Assembly: GCA_963829995.1 (NCBI GenBank)
Contig: CAWHKW010000009.1
Span: 62,001 to 126,000 of the forward strand
DNA from: JACCZX01 sp963829995
Lineage (GTDB): Bacteria; Pseudomonadota; Gammaproteobacteria; Burkholderiales; Burkholderiaceae_F
Direction: 5' to 3'
DNA length: 64,000 nucleotides
The notes under the pieces were generated by a model. That model did no database searches, had not been told where the DNA came from, and saw only the letters and a program-made list of their open reading frames with translations. The translations under genes and the position numbers were made by a program. Below, one piece after another: positions 53,417 through 61,287 of this stretch (position 1 is its first letter; the number at the start of each line of letters is the position of its first letter).

Positions 53417-54180
53417 GCGGTGCCGATTTCAGTCTCGCGGGGCGCACTGCACTGGTGATCGGCGGCACCAGCGGGATCGGGTTCGAGATCGCGCTCGGTT
53501 TTCAGGCCGCCGGCGCACGCGTAGTCGTGGCGAGCCGCGATCAAGACAAGATCGATGCAAGCGTCGCGAAGCTCAAGCAAAAGGATGCGCAAAGCACCGG
53601 TTACGCACTCGATGCCAGCCGTCTTACCGACATGCGGCGCTTCGCCGAGACGGTCTGGGCCGAGCAAGGCCCGATCGACATCCTGCTGAATGCGCAAGGC
53701 ACAACCGTCATCAAACCGGCGCTGGATTTCAGCGAGCAGGACTACGCACTGGTGATGCGTACGAATGTCGACGGCGTGTTCTGGGCATGTACAGAGTTCG
53801 GCCGTCGCATGGTCGAGCGCGGCAGCGGCAGCATCATCAATATCGGCTCGCTGTCGTCGTTCCGCGGCTGGCCGGGCAGCAGCGTCTACGCGATGACCAA
53901 GGCGGCGGTCGTGTCGCTGACTCAATCGATCGCCGCGGAGTGGGCCAATACCGGCGTGCGCGTCAACGCGATCGCGCCCGGATTTTTCATGACGCCGCTG
54001 AACGAGAAGAAGATGTCGGACGCACGCAAGGCGCTCGCCATCGCACGCACGCCAATGGGCCGCTTCGGCCAGCTGTCCGAGCTCGTGGGCGCCGCGGTCT
54101 ACCTCGCATCGCCAGCAGCGGGCTACACAACGGGCGCCACGATCGCTGTGGACGGTGGATTTCTCGCAAACGGACTTTGA
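53413..54180 (+). CDS. Short-chain dehydrogenase/reductase
   Basis: NAD(P)-dependent classical SDR, 255 residues. Cofactor loop GGTSGIGFEIA, NAQG motif, catalytic Ser in NIGSLSSFRG, and YAMTK with the catalytic Tyr and Lys. ARVVVASRD after the second strand suggests NADP preference (Arg), but this is uncertain. ATGA overlap with dctM and a TGATG overlap with the dioxygenase gene show tight coupling. Probably oxidises or reduces a hydroxy-acid or sugar-acid intermediate of the imported compound. Confidence 0.9.
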   Translation: MSGADFSLAGRTALVIGGTSGIGFEIALGFQAAGARVVVASRDQDKIDASVAKLKQKDAQSTGYALDASRLTDMRRFAETVWAEQGPIDILLNAQGTTVIKPALDFSEQDYALVMRTNVDGVFWACTEFGRRMVERGSGSIINIGSLSSFRGWPGSSVYAMTKAAVVSLTQSIAAEWANTGVRVNAIAPGFFMTPLNEKKMSDARKALAIARTPMGRFGQLSELVGAAVYLASPAAGYTTGATIAVDGGFLANGL

Positions 54181-55031
54181 TGCTCGCTTTAAAGAAGCTA
54201 TCCGACGGGTTCGGCGTCGAGGCTGGTGGAATCAATCTCGCCGCATCTCCGAGCGATGCCGCATTCAATGAAATAGAGCGCGCATTCTTCGCCGGCCAGG
54301 TGCTCGTGTTTCGCGGCCAGCATCTGACGCCCGCGCAGTTCCACGCATTCGCGCGACGCTTCGGCCCGCCGGAGCCGCACGTGATCGACCAGTTCCACCA
54401 TCCCGCGTGTGCCGACATCCTGATCCTGTCGAACGTCATCAAGGACGGTGTACCGACCGGCCTTGCGGACGCCGGCACCTACTTCCATACCGACTACTCG
54501 TATCTGGATATCCCCGCGCGCTGCACGATGGTGTACTCGATCGTCGTACCGAAGATCGGCGGCGACACGCTATTCGCGAATCAGTACGCAGCCTACGACG
54601 ATCTTTCGGCAGCGATGAAGGCGCGCATCGAAAATTTGATCGGGCTTCACCACTACGGCAATCGCGACGATCTGAACGAAGCGTCGCGCACGGTCGCCTC
54701 GCTTTTGACCGATGAGCAGAAGAACCGAATGAACTGGGTCAGGCACCGCATCGCACGCGCGCACCCGGTGACGGGCCGCAAGGCGCTGTATGCCGTGTCG
54801 GGCAGCTCGTTCGGCATCGAAGACATGCCCGACGACGAAGCGGTCGCGCTGCTCGACGAGCTGAAGGCCCACGCGACGCAACCGAAGTACCTTTATCGGC
54901 TCAAATACAACGTCGGCGACCTGGTGATCTGGGACAACGCGTCGCTGTTGCATTCGGCCACGTTGATCGATCCGAACGATGCCCGCACGCTGTGGCGTAT
55001 TACGGTGAAAGAGCCAAGCCCGTCAAAATGA
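54180..55031 (+). CDS. TauD/TfdA-family Fe(II)/2-oxoglutarate dioxygenase
   Basis: Non-heme iron dioxygenase that hydroxylates or cleaves a substrate while decarboxylating 2-oxoglutarate. The 283-residue product has the facial triad His-x-Asp in YFHTDYSYLD (near 102) and the distal His in LLHSATLIDP, with the 2-oxoglutarate-binding Arg in ARTLWRIT. VLVFRGQHLTPAQFHAFARR is typical. Known relatives act on taurine, 2,4-D and other small sulfonates or aryloxyacids; the context here is sugar-acid-like enzymes, so the substrate is open. Paralogous 3' remnant at 50443. Confidence 0.92.
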   Translation: MLALKKLSDGFGVEAGGINLAASPSDAAFNEIERAFFAGQVLVFRGQHLTPAQFHAFARRFGPPEPHVIDQFHHPACADILILSNVIKDGVPTGLADAGTYFHTDYSYLDIPARCTMVYSIVVPKIGGDTLFANQYAAYDDLSAAMKARIENLIGLHHYGNRDDLNEASRTVASLLTDEQKNRMNWVRHRIARAHPVTGRKALYAVSGSSFGIEDMPDDEAVALLDELKAHATQPKYLYRLKYNVGDLVIWDNASLLHSATLIDPNDARTLWRITVKEPSPSK

Positions 55032-55864
55032 CAATCCGTATGAAGACAATTCTTATTACCGGCGCCGCGGGCGACGTCGGAACACATCTGCGGCGTGAAC
55101 TCGCAGGCAAGTATGTTCTGAAGGTGTCGGACCTGCGCCCGTTGAAAAAGATCAACAAAGAAGAAAAATTCGTCCGCGCAGATATCTCCAAGTTCTCCGA
55201 CGCGCTTCGTATCACGAAGGGGGTCGACGCGGTCGTGCACCTGGGCGGCTACTCGGTCGAGGGGCCGTGGGACGGAATCCTCAGCGCCAACATCATCGGT
55301 TGCTACAACGTGTTCGAGGCCGCGCACAGGAATGGCGTCAAGCGGATCCTGTTCCCGACCTCGAATCATGCAACCGGCTTCTACCGGCGCGACGAAATCA
55401 TTGACCATCGCGTATATCCAAAACCCGACGGCCGCTACGGCGTCTCGAAAGTTTTCGGTGAGGCGCTCTGCAGCCTGTACGCAGACAAGTACGACATGCA
55501 GATGTTCTGCATACGCCTGGGGAACGTCAATCCAGTGCCGATTGACAAGCGACGGCTATCGATCTGGCTTTCGCCACGCGATCTGGCGCAGCTCATCACC
55601 ATCGGCATCGAGCATCCAGACATTCGTTTTGAAATCGTTTACGGCGTGTCGCGTAACAAGCGCAGCTGGTATGACAATGCGAACGCACATCGGCTCGGCT
55701 ACCGGCCGCAGGATGATGCCGAGAGCTACGCGAAGGAGGTATTGGAACGCGAGAAGCCGGGCGGCGATCCCACCGCGGAGATGTACCAGGGCGGCATTTT
55801 CACCGTGGCGGAGGAAGTTCTGAACCCGGCACCGCTGCCGAAGAAGAAGAAGAGAAAAAAATGA
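55028..55864 (+). CDS. NAD-dependent epimerase/dehydratase family, uronate dehydrogenase-like
   Basis: Extended SDR of 278 residues (274 if started at the ATG at 55040). Cofactor loop ITGAAGDVGTHL, active-site Tyr and Lys in RYGVSKVFGEAL and the segment FPTSNHATGFYRRDE, which is characteristic of uronate dehydrogenases that oxidise glucuronate or galacturonate to aldarolactones. The C-terminus (PLPKKKKRKK) is Lys-rich. The start overlaps the dioxygenase stop; the end overlaps the amidohydrolase gene by four bases. Uronate as the true substrate is an inference. Confidence 0.87.
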   Translation: MTIRMKTILITGAAGDVGTHLRRELAGKYVLKVSDLRPLKKINKEEKFVRADISKFSDALRITKGVDAVVHLGGYSVEGPWDGILSANIIGCYNVFEAAHRNGVKRILFPTSNHATGFYRRDEIIDHRVYPKPDGRYGVSKVFGEALCSLYADKYDMQMFCIRLGNVNPVPIDKRRLSIWLSPRDLAQLITIGIEHPDIRFEIVYGVSRNKRSWYDNANAHRLGYRPQDDAESYAKEVLEREKPGGDPTAEMYQGGIFTVAEEVLNPAPLPKKKKRKK

Positions 55865-56697
55865 GCGACCGCAAACCGATACTCGCGGTGCCGGCCGGCG
55901 CGACGGACACTCACATGCACATTTACCACGCGGAAGTGCCGTCCGCACCGAGCGGCCCGCCGCTGCCAGGAGATTTTCGCGCGGAACAGTATCGCGAGGT
56001 GCAGCAGCGCCTCGGACTGTCGCGTGTAATCGTGGTGCAGCCCAACGCGTATCAGGACGACAACCGCGTGACGCTGGCCGCAATCGCCGCGCTCGGTCCC
56101 GGTGCCAAGGGCGTCGGTGTCGTCAAGCCGAACGTGTCAGATGCCGATATTGCATGGCTGACCGAGGGCGGCATCATCGCGCAGCGCATCTTCCAGCTGC
56201 CATGGGGCGCCGTAGGCTTCGACCGCATGCACGATGTGATGTCGCGCGTGCATCCGGCCGGCTGGCACGCCAACATCCAGCTCGACGGTCGCGAGCTTTC
56301 GCAATGGGAAGACACGATCAAAAAGCTTCCCGGCAAATTCGTTATCGATCACAACGGGAAGTATCTCGAACCTGTCACCCCCGAGCACGAATCATTTAAA
56401 TCGCTGCTGCGTCTGCTCGACACCGGGCGCTGCTGGGTGAAGCTTTCAGCTCCTTATGAAACTTCGAAGACCGGCGCGCCCAAATATGAAGATGTCAGCC
56501 GCCTCGCGCGGGCGCTGGTAACGCACGCACCGGAGCGCATGCTGTGGGCGAGCAATTGGCCACATCCGTCCGCGCCCAGGGACAACATTCCGGATGATGC
56601 CGACCTGCTTGACCTGCTGTTGGACTGGGCACCGGACGAAACGACACGCAGAAAGATCCTGGTCGACAACCCGGCCGAGCTCTACGGGTTTCGCTAA
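55861..56697 (+). CDS. Amidohydrolase-2 family protein (PDC lactonase/galactarolactone isomerase-like)
   Basis: TIM-barrel hydrolase of 278 residues. It resembles 2-pyrone-4,6-dicarboxylate lactonase and the related D-galactarolactone isomerase. N-terminal metal/substrate motif ATDTHMHIYHAEVP, strand-4/5 motifs VVQPNAYQDDN and VIDHNG, and the C-terminal MLWASNWPHPSAPRDN. In many members the last motif has Asp where this one has Asn (ASNWPHP), which may change metal use or catalysis. Following a uronate dehydrogenase-like gene, lactone hydrolysis or isomerisation is the simplest reading. Last clear gene of the operon. Confidence 0.85.
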   Translation: MSDRKPILAVPAGATDTHMHIYHAEVPSAPSGPPLPGDFRAEQYREVQQRLGLSRVIVVQPNAYQDDNRVTLAAIAALGPGAKGVGVVKPNVSDADIAWLTEGGIIAQRIFQLPWGAVGFDRMHDVMSRVHPAGWHANIQLDGRELSQWEDTIKKLPGKFVIDHNGKYLEPVTPEHESFKSLLRLLDTGRCWVKLSAPYETSKTGAPKYEDVSRLARALVTHAPERMLWASNWPHPSAPRDNIPDDADLLDLLLDWAPDETTRRKILVDNPAELYGFR

Positions 56698-56790
56698 GCG
56701 TTCCTACAACGAGCGCTGACACATCAGGAAAACGGATCAATGGCATCCGAGCTTGCGATTGGATTTTCTTTCCCGCGGTCCCTACCCTGT

Positions 56791-56815
56791 CTTTGTACAC
56801 AAACGCCGTACAAAG
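56791..56815. promoter_or_regulatory. Inverted repeat upstream of the small 74-residue gene
   Basis: CTTTGTAC (56791-56798) and GTACAAAG (56808-56815) form a perfect 8-bp inverted repeat spaced by nine bases. The right arm runs into the AAGAGG ribosome-binding site of the gene at 56826. It may be an operator or a translation-controlling hairpin. Confidence 0.45.
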
Positions 56816-56825
56816 AGGACCAGTT

Positions 56826-57050
56826 ATGCAGATCTACGACCGCCTGGACGCTATCCACATGAGTGCGATTGATCGCGAGCACGCCAAAGCACATATGCGA
56901 AGTGCGGAGTTAACCATCGATTTCGTTGTCGCCGCCGTGAAGACGACGCGCTCGGTCAGCGCAGCGTTAGGGCAACACCTGATCAACCTGGCGCGGTGGT
57001 TCCAAATCTCCGATCGTCGAGCAGTGCAGTGCCAGAAGCCGCAAGGCTAG
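56826..57050 (+). CDS. Small hypothetical protein
   Basis: A 74-residue product from the ATG at 56826, preceded by AAAGAGG. Amphipathic helices span the whole length (DRLDAIHMSAIDREHAKAHM, AELTIDFVVAAVKTTRSV, LGQHLINLARWFQ). No cysteine pair or metal motif. It is not recognised. It sits just beyond the TRAP/uronate-type operon, followed by a dctM remnant on the opposite strand. Confidence 0.5.
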   Translation: MQIYDRLDAIHMSAIDREHAKAHMRSAELTIDFVVAAVKTTRSVSAALGQHLINLARWFQISDRRAVQCQKPQG

Positions 57051-57243
57051 TTAAGGAGAACCGATAAGCCATCCGGCTGGAACAGTGACCAGTGGTGGAA
57101 AGAGGACTAATAACACCAGCACAAACAGTTCGGCAAGCAGGAATGGCATCACCCTTCATCACATCCTCCATGCTGGTCGTCGTCACGCCCGCGACCACGT
57201 TGAGCACCACACCCACCGGAGGTGTGATCAATCCTATTGAATG
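57051..57243 (-). pseudogene. Frameshifted 3' remnant of a dctM gene
   Basis: The minus strand encodes GLITPPVGVVLNVVAGVTTT and SMEDVMKG. After a net +1/-2 frameshift near 57151-57155 it continues VMPFLLAELFVLVLLVLFPP and ends in WLIGSP and a TAA at 57051. This is the C-terminal end of a TRAP large permease, including the conserved TPPVG loop, and it differs clearly from both intact dctM genes nearby. Everything N-terminal is missing beyond about 57243. It is non-functional debris. Confidence 0.82.
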
Positions 57244-57368
57244 ACGAGCACGACCTGCACATTGTCCGCTATCGTCGACTTGGTCATCACCGAGGCGATC
57301 ACCGCGGCGGCCCGGACCGATCGCGTGATCGAATTGTCCGTCGACTGACTTTGCGGAGAGATATTCAG
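57244..57368. other. Gap between dctM remnant and shikimate dehydrogenase-like gene
   Basis: About 125 bases. A plus-strand open frame of 35 codons (57241-57348, ending LSVD) has no recognisable homology and may be a tail of another lost gene. GGAGAG near 57355 is the ribosome-binding site of the following gene. Confidence 0.5.
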
Positions 57369-58202
57369 ATGATTAGCGGAGCGACTGCGCTGATCGCCCA
57401 CATCGGCTGGCCGACGCACGTGTTCAAGGCGCCGATGATCTGCAACCCGTACTTCGAGCAGGCCGGCATCGATGCGGTGGTCGTGCCGATGGGGTGCAAG
57501 GCCGAGAACTACGCAGCGTTCCTGCGCGCGGTGTTCACGCTCGAGAACATCCGCGGCGCGCTGATCACGATGCCGCACAAGGTAACGACGCTCGGCTTGC
57601 TCGACGAGGTCTCGGGCACGGCGCGGATCGCCAGCGCCTGTAATGCGGTGCGTCGCACGGCGGACGGGCGCCTGCAGGGCGACATGTTCGACGGCGAAGG
57701 CTTCGTGCGCGGCCTGCGTCGCAAGGGCTGCCGGATCGAAGGTGCGAAGGCTTTGGTCGTCGGCAGCGGCGGCGTGGGCTCGGCGATCGCCGCATCGCTG
57801 GCGGCTGGCGGCGTGGCCGCGATTGGCCTGTTCGACATCCACGCCGAATCGGCGAAGGGACTCGCCGTGCGCCTGCGACGGCACTATCCGCAGTTGCAGG
57901 TCAGCACCGGTTCGAACGATCCCGCGAGCTTCGATCTGGTGGTCAATGCGACGCCGCTGGGAATGAACGACGACGATCCGCTACCGATCGACGTATCACG
58001 CATCGCTCCCACCACCTTCGTCGGTGAAGTCGTGATGAAAAAGGAGATGACGGCGTTTATCGTGGCAGCACACGCGCGCGGCTGCCGGATCCAGGTTGGC
58101 TCCGACATGCTTTTCGAGCAGATTCCCGCCTGCCTCGAGTTCTTCGGCTTTCCGACAGCCACGCCCGAGGAACTGCGCGCACGGGCCAAACTCAGCTACT
58201 GA
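57369..58202 (+). CDS. Shikimate dehydrogenase family protein
   Basis: AroE-fold NAD(P)-dependent dehydrogenase, 277 residues. Substrate Lys in ALITMPHKVTTLG, catalytic Asp region LQGDMFDGEGFVRGL, cofactor loop VVGSGGVGSAIAASLA and NATPLGMNDDDP. The usual NTDG motif reads MFDG, and N-terminal substrate-binding SxS is altered (HIGWPTHVFKAPMI), so quinate, a shikimate analogue or another hydroxy-acid is more likely than housekeeping shikimate. The ATG has a GGAGAG site. Its stop abuts the dctM stop of system 2, convergent with no gap. Confidence 0.85.
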   Translation: MISGATALIAHIGWPTHVFKAPMICNPYFEQAGIDAVVVPMGCKAENYAAFLRAVFTLENIRGALITMPHKVTTLGLLDEVSGTARIASACNAVRRTADGRLQGDMFDGEGFVRGLRRKGCRIEGAKALVVGSGGVGSAIAASLAAGGVAAIGLFDIHAESAKGLAVRLRRHYPQLQVSTGSNDPASFDLVVNATPLGMNDDDPLPIDVSRIAPTTFVGEVVMKKEMTAFIVAAHARGCRIQVGSDMLFEQIPACLEFFGFPTATPEELRARAKLSY

Positions 58203-59504
58203 TTAGCCCTTGTAGCCGAACAGCCGCGGCAGGTACAGCACGAAATCGGGGACGTAGGTGATGATGAGGAGCGCGATGAGCATCACCCCGAGGAAGGGCA
58301 TCACCTCGCGCACGATTTCCCGCAGCGGAACGTCGGCCACCTTGGTCATCATGAACAGCAGCAGGCCGTATGGCGGCGTGACGAGGCCGAACATGATATT
58401 GGTCACAGCCACCACCCCGAAGTGCACCGGGTCGATGCCCAGAGCGGTGGCGGTCGGCAGCAGCACCGGCAGAATGATCAAGATGATCGTCGTGGCCTCG
58501 AGGAAACAGCCTAAAGCCAGCAGCAAGACGTTGACGAACATCAAATACATGAGCGGCGACATCTGGTACGCAGTCAGGATTCCGCTCAGAGTCCTCGGGA
58601 TGTTCTCAACGGTGATCACGTAGTTGAAGGCCATTGCCCCCGCGATCAGCATGCCGATGGAGACCGTGGTGCGCGCGCTGGTGAACAGCGACTGGTAGAC
58701 GCCGCGCGCGCTCACGCTGCGATACAGTCCTGCTGCGATCAGCAGCGCATAAGCCGCGGCCACAGCGGCGGCCTCCGTCGGCGTGGTAACGCCGCTGTAC
58801 AGGCAGCTGAAAAGGATGATCGGCATCAGCAGCGACGGAAACGCCTCCCACGTGATGCGCGGCAGCTCCCGCAGCGGTACCTTCTCCTCCAGCGGGAAAT
58901 TGCGGCGCTTCGCCATGGCGACGATCAGCCCCATCTGCACGAAGCCGATCAGCAGGCCGGGGACCACGCCTGCGAGGAACAGGTAGCCCACAGAGGCATC
59001 CGACACCAGCGAGTAGATCACCAGCGGGATCGACGGCGGCAGGATCGGCCCGATCGTAGCCGAGACTGACGTCAGCGCGGCGGCAAAGCCGCGCGTGTAC
59101 TTGCCCTCGCGCGTCATCATCGACTGCATCAGTTTTCCGGTGCCGGCGGCATCGGCGAGGGCAGAGCCGGACATGCTGGCAAACACGATGCTCTGCGCCA
59201 CGTTGACCAGAGCCAAACCGCCGCGGAAGCGCCCGACCAGTGCGTTGCAGAAACGCACCAGCCTGTCCATGATGCTGCCCGCGTTCATGAATTCCGCGGC
59301 GAGGATGAACAGGGGAATGGCTAGCAGCAGGAAGCTGCCCATCATCCCATTCAGGATTTGTTCCGCGGCAGTGCCCACGTCGAGCCCAGCGAGAAACAGG
59401 TAGAGCACCGAGCCGCCGATCATTGTCAGCCCGACTGGCAGGCCCAGCAGGCTCAGCGCGATGATCGCCAGCAGCGCCAAGGAGAAGGGGCTGGTTAAGT
59501 TCAT
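58203..59504 (-). CDS. dctM: TRAP transporter large permease DctM (system 2)
   Basis: Large membrane subunit, 433 residues with about twelve hydrophobic helices. Features: IVFASMSGSALADAAGTGKL, IGPILPPSIPLVIY and GLVTPPYGLLLFMMTKVADV. The ATG at 59504 overlaps the dctQ stop by four bases. It is a separate system from the one at 52094, with only moderate similarity, so the two probably carry different solutes. Confidence 0.95.
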   Translation of the reverse strand: MNLTSPFSLALLAIIALSLLGLPVGLTMIGGSVLYLFLAGLDVGTAAEQILNGMMGSFLLLAIPLFILAAEFMNAGSIMDRLVRFCNALVGRFRGGLALVNVAQSIVFASMSGSALADAAGTGKLMQSMMTREGKYTRGFAAALTSVSATIGPILPPSIPLVIYSLVSDASVGYLFLAGVVPGLLIGFVQMGLIVAMAKRRNFPLEEKVPLRELPRITWEAFPSLLMPIILFSCLYSGVTTPTEAAAVAAAYALLIAAGLYRSVSARGVYQSLFTSARTTVSIGMLIAGAMAFNYVITVENIPRTLSGILTAYQMSPLMYLMFVNVLLLALGCFLEATTIILIILPVLLPTATALGIDPVHFGVVAVTNIMFGLVTPPYGLLLFMMTKVADVPLREIVREVMPFLGVMLIALLIITYVPDFVLYLPRLFGYKG

Positions 59505-60016
59505 AGCGCGCCACTTCTCTCCTCGGCTGCCTCGTCCTGCGGCGCACCGCGCAGCGCCTCCCACAGGAGCCAGGCGTAGCGCAGGATGATCGCCACGACG
59601 AAGATCACGAAGATCGAGTACAGCCAATCGAGGCGGATCTTGAGGTACGACGAGCTCTCGACTTTCATGAACGTGACGTACTTGTACGTTCCCGGAAGCG
59701 ACAGCGCGAACAGCGTGACGGCCGCCACCGAGGTCACGATTGCCATGATCCGTCGGGCGCGCGGGCCTGTCGTGGCGAGGAAGATGTCGAAGCGGATCTC
59801 GTCCTTCTCCTGCAACGCGAAGGCGGCGCCCCACAGCACCATCCACAACCAGCAGGCCAGCGAGAGCTCAGTTGACCAACCGGTCGGCAGGTTGAAGAAA
59901 TAGCGGAAGACGATCTGAACGATGAAGGCGATGAACATGATCGCGAGCAGTGCCGCGATCACGTTCTCGGAGCGGCGCTGCACCCAGCCTGCGACGCCAC
60001 GGATCAAAGAAGCCAT
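59501..60016 (-). CDS. dctQ: TRAP transporter small permease DctQ (system 2)
   Basis: Small permease of 171 residues with four transmembrane segments. Typical IVFRYFFNLPTGWSTELSLA and WMVLWGAAFALQEKDEIRFD. It lies 130 bases downstream of dctP, with a GC-rich hairpin between them, and overlaps dctM by four bases. Works with DctP and DctM of the same operon. Confidence 0.93.
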   Translation of the reverse strand: MASLIRGVAGWVQRRSENVIAALLAIMFIAFIVQIVFRYFFNLPTGWSTELSLACWLWMVLWGAAFALQEKDEIRFDIFLATTGPRARRIMAIVTSVAAVTLFALSLPGTYKYVTFMKVESSSYLKIRLDWLYSIFVIFVVAIILRYAWLLWEALRGAPQDEAAEERSGAL

Positions 60017-60102
60017 ACTGCTCGCCGTTCAAGCGCAGGCGGATAGTCGACGTCGCCGGCCTCCTTACGTGGCGGGTGCGATCCCGGACCCACGCTCAAG
60101 GC

Positions 60103-60132
60103 AGTCGCGGGCCGCGCCGGCCGCCCGCGACT
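60103..60132 (-). repeat. GC-rich hairpin between dctP and dctQ (system 2)
   Basis: Perfect 10-bp stem AGTCGCGGGC (60103-60112) with GCCCGCGACT (60123-60132), extended outward by GCAGT/ACTGC with a small internal loop. No T-tract follows on the minus strand. It sits where a hairpin also occurs in the other TRAP operon and may stabilise the dctP mRNA 3' end. Confidence 0.65.
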
Positions 60133-60146
60133 CACTGCCTGATGCA

Positions 60147-61136
60147 CTACTTGACCGCAGCGATCTTGTCGAGGATCCCCGGCGTCCAGGACTTCGCCTC
60201 GTCCGACGCCAGGTACACCTTCTGCGCATGCGCACGGAAGGCGTTGACATCCGGCACGTACACCTCCAGCCCCTGCTTCTTGAATTCCGCCGCCAGGTCC
60301 GCTTCGCGCTTCAGGTGCTCCGTCGTGCTCCAGGCGAGGCCCTTGTCGACGGCGGCCTGGAACGTCTTCTGTTTGGCCGGTCCCATTGCATTCCAGGACT
60401 TGAGGCTCATCGACAGCACGTCGAAGGCGACGAGGTGCGAAGTCAGAACGATCTGCGACATCACCTCGTAGAACTTCATGTTCTGGACGTTGGGCAATGG
60501 GTTGTCCTGGCCGTCGATCGCGCCCGTCTGCAGTCCGGTGTACGTCTCTGCGAACGCCATCGGCGTCGGGTTGGCTCCCAGCGAACGACCCAGCAGTTGC
60601 CACGCATCACCGGGCGGCATGCGCAGCTTGACTCCCGCCAAGTCCGCCGGTGTACTGACCTTCTTCTTCGGCTTGAGACCGACCTGCCGCGTGCCGAAAA
60701 ACGTCGGACCGAGAATTTTGATCTTGAGCTGGTCCTCGGCCTGCTTCTTCATCTGCGCGCCGACGTCGCTGGCGAAGAACGACAGTACATGGTTGGCGTC
60801 GCGGAAGGTGTAGGCCGAGGTCAGCACCGACCACGCCGGCACCTGTTTGCTGATGTCCTGCGGGGAGACGTTGCCCATCTCCAGGTTGTCGCGCTGAAGC
60901 GCGACGAGCTCGGTGCCCTGCTTAAACAGTGTGCCGGCGTAGAACGGCTCGATCTTGACGTCGGCTTCGACATCCTTGGCGAGCATGCGGATCATGTCGG
61001 CGCGAATGTCCTTGTCCGAGAACACCGCGGCAAAGCGCAGCGTCGGCTTGTCCTGCGCCCGGACGGGCAGCATGTGCGACACCGCCAGCGCTGCGCCGGT
61101 TGCAAGTACGGCACGACGGTCGATTCTGAATTCCAT
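60147..61136 (-). CDS. dctP: TRAP transporter solute-binding protein DctP (system 2)
   Basis: Periplasmic solute receptor, 329 residues. The N-terminus MEFRIDRRAVLATGAALAVS is a Tat/Sec-type signal, cleaved near PVRAQ. The DctP fold follows (ELVALQRDNLEMGNVSPQDI, DLAGVKLRMPPGDAWQLLG, LQTGAIDGQDNPLPNVQNMKFYEV, shown as separate segments). The Arg in KLRMPPG is the expected carboxylate anchor. Preceded by an operator-like inverted repeat at 61243. The ligand is probably a carboxylate linked to the CoA/ThDP genes upstream. Confidence 0.94.
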   Translation of the reverse strand: MEFRIDRRAVLATGAALAVSHMLPVRAQDKPTLRFAAVFSDKDIRADMIRMLAKDVEADVKIEPFYAGTLFKQGTELVALQRDNLEMGNVSPQDISKQVPAWSVLTSAYTFRDANHVLSFFASDVGAQMKKQAEDQLKIKILGPTFFGTRQVGLKPKKKVSTPADLAGVKLRMPPGDAWQLLGRSLGANPTPMAFAETYTGLQTGAIDGQDNPLPNVQNMKFYEVMSQIVLTSHLVAFDVLSMSLKSWNAMGPAKQKTFQAAVDKGLAWSTTEHLKREADLAAEFKKQGLEVYVPDVNAFRAHAQKVYLASDEAKSWTPGILDKIAAVK

Positions 61137-61242
61137 GATGTCTCCTAGAAAAAAATGAACCCGCCGACGTTGGACAACTTCCCGTCGTGCTCACCTCAAA
61201 TGCACCGCTGAATGATAGCCGACACCCAACTGTAACAAAACG

Positions 61243-61263
61243 GCGTTCTCTTGGATAGAACGC
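61243..61263. promoter_or_regulatory. Candidate operator upstream of dctP (system 2)
   Basis: GCGTTCT (61243-61249) and AGAACGC (61257-61263) form a perfect 7-bp inverted repeat with a seven-base spacer, in the 151-base gap between the ThDP enzyme gene and dctP. Its size suits a dimeric repressor or activator. No regulator gene is adjacent, and a promoter could not be placed with confidence. Confidence 0.5.
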
Positions 61264-61287
61264 ACCCCCACGACCTGTCCAGGCTTC

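Noticed and set aside
57241..57348. 35-codon plus-strand frame upstream of the shikimate dehydrogenase-like gene
   Set aside because: No ribosome-binding site and no recognisable similarity; probably debris, noted only in the gap entry.
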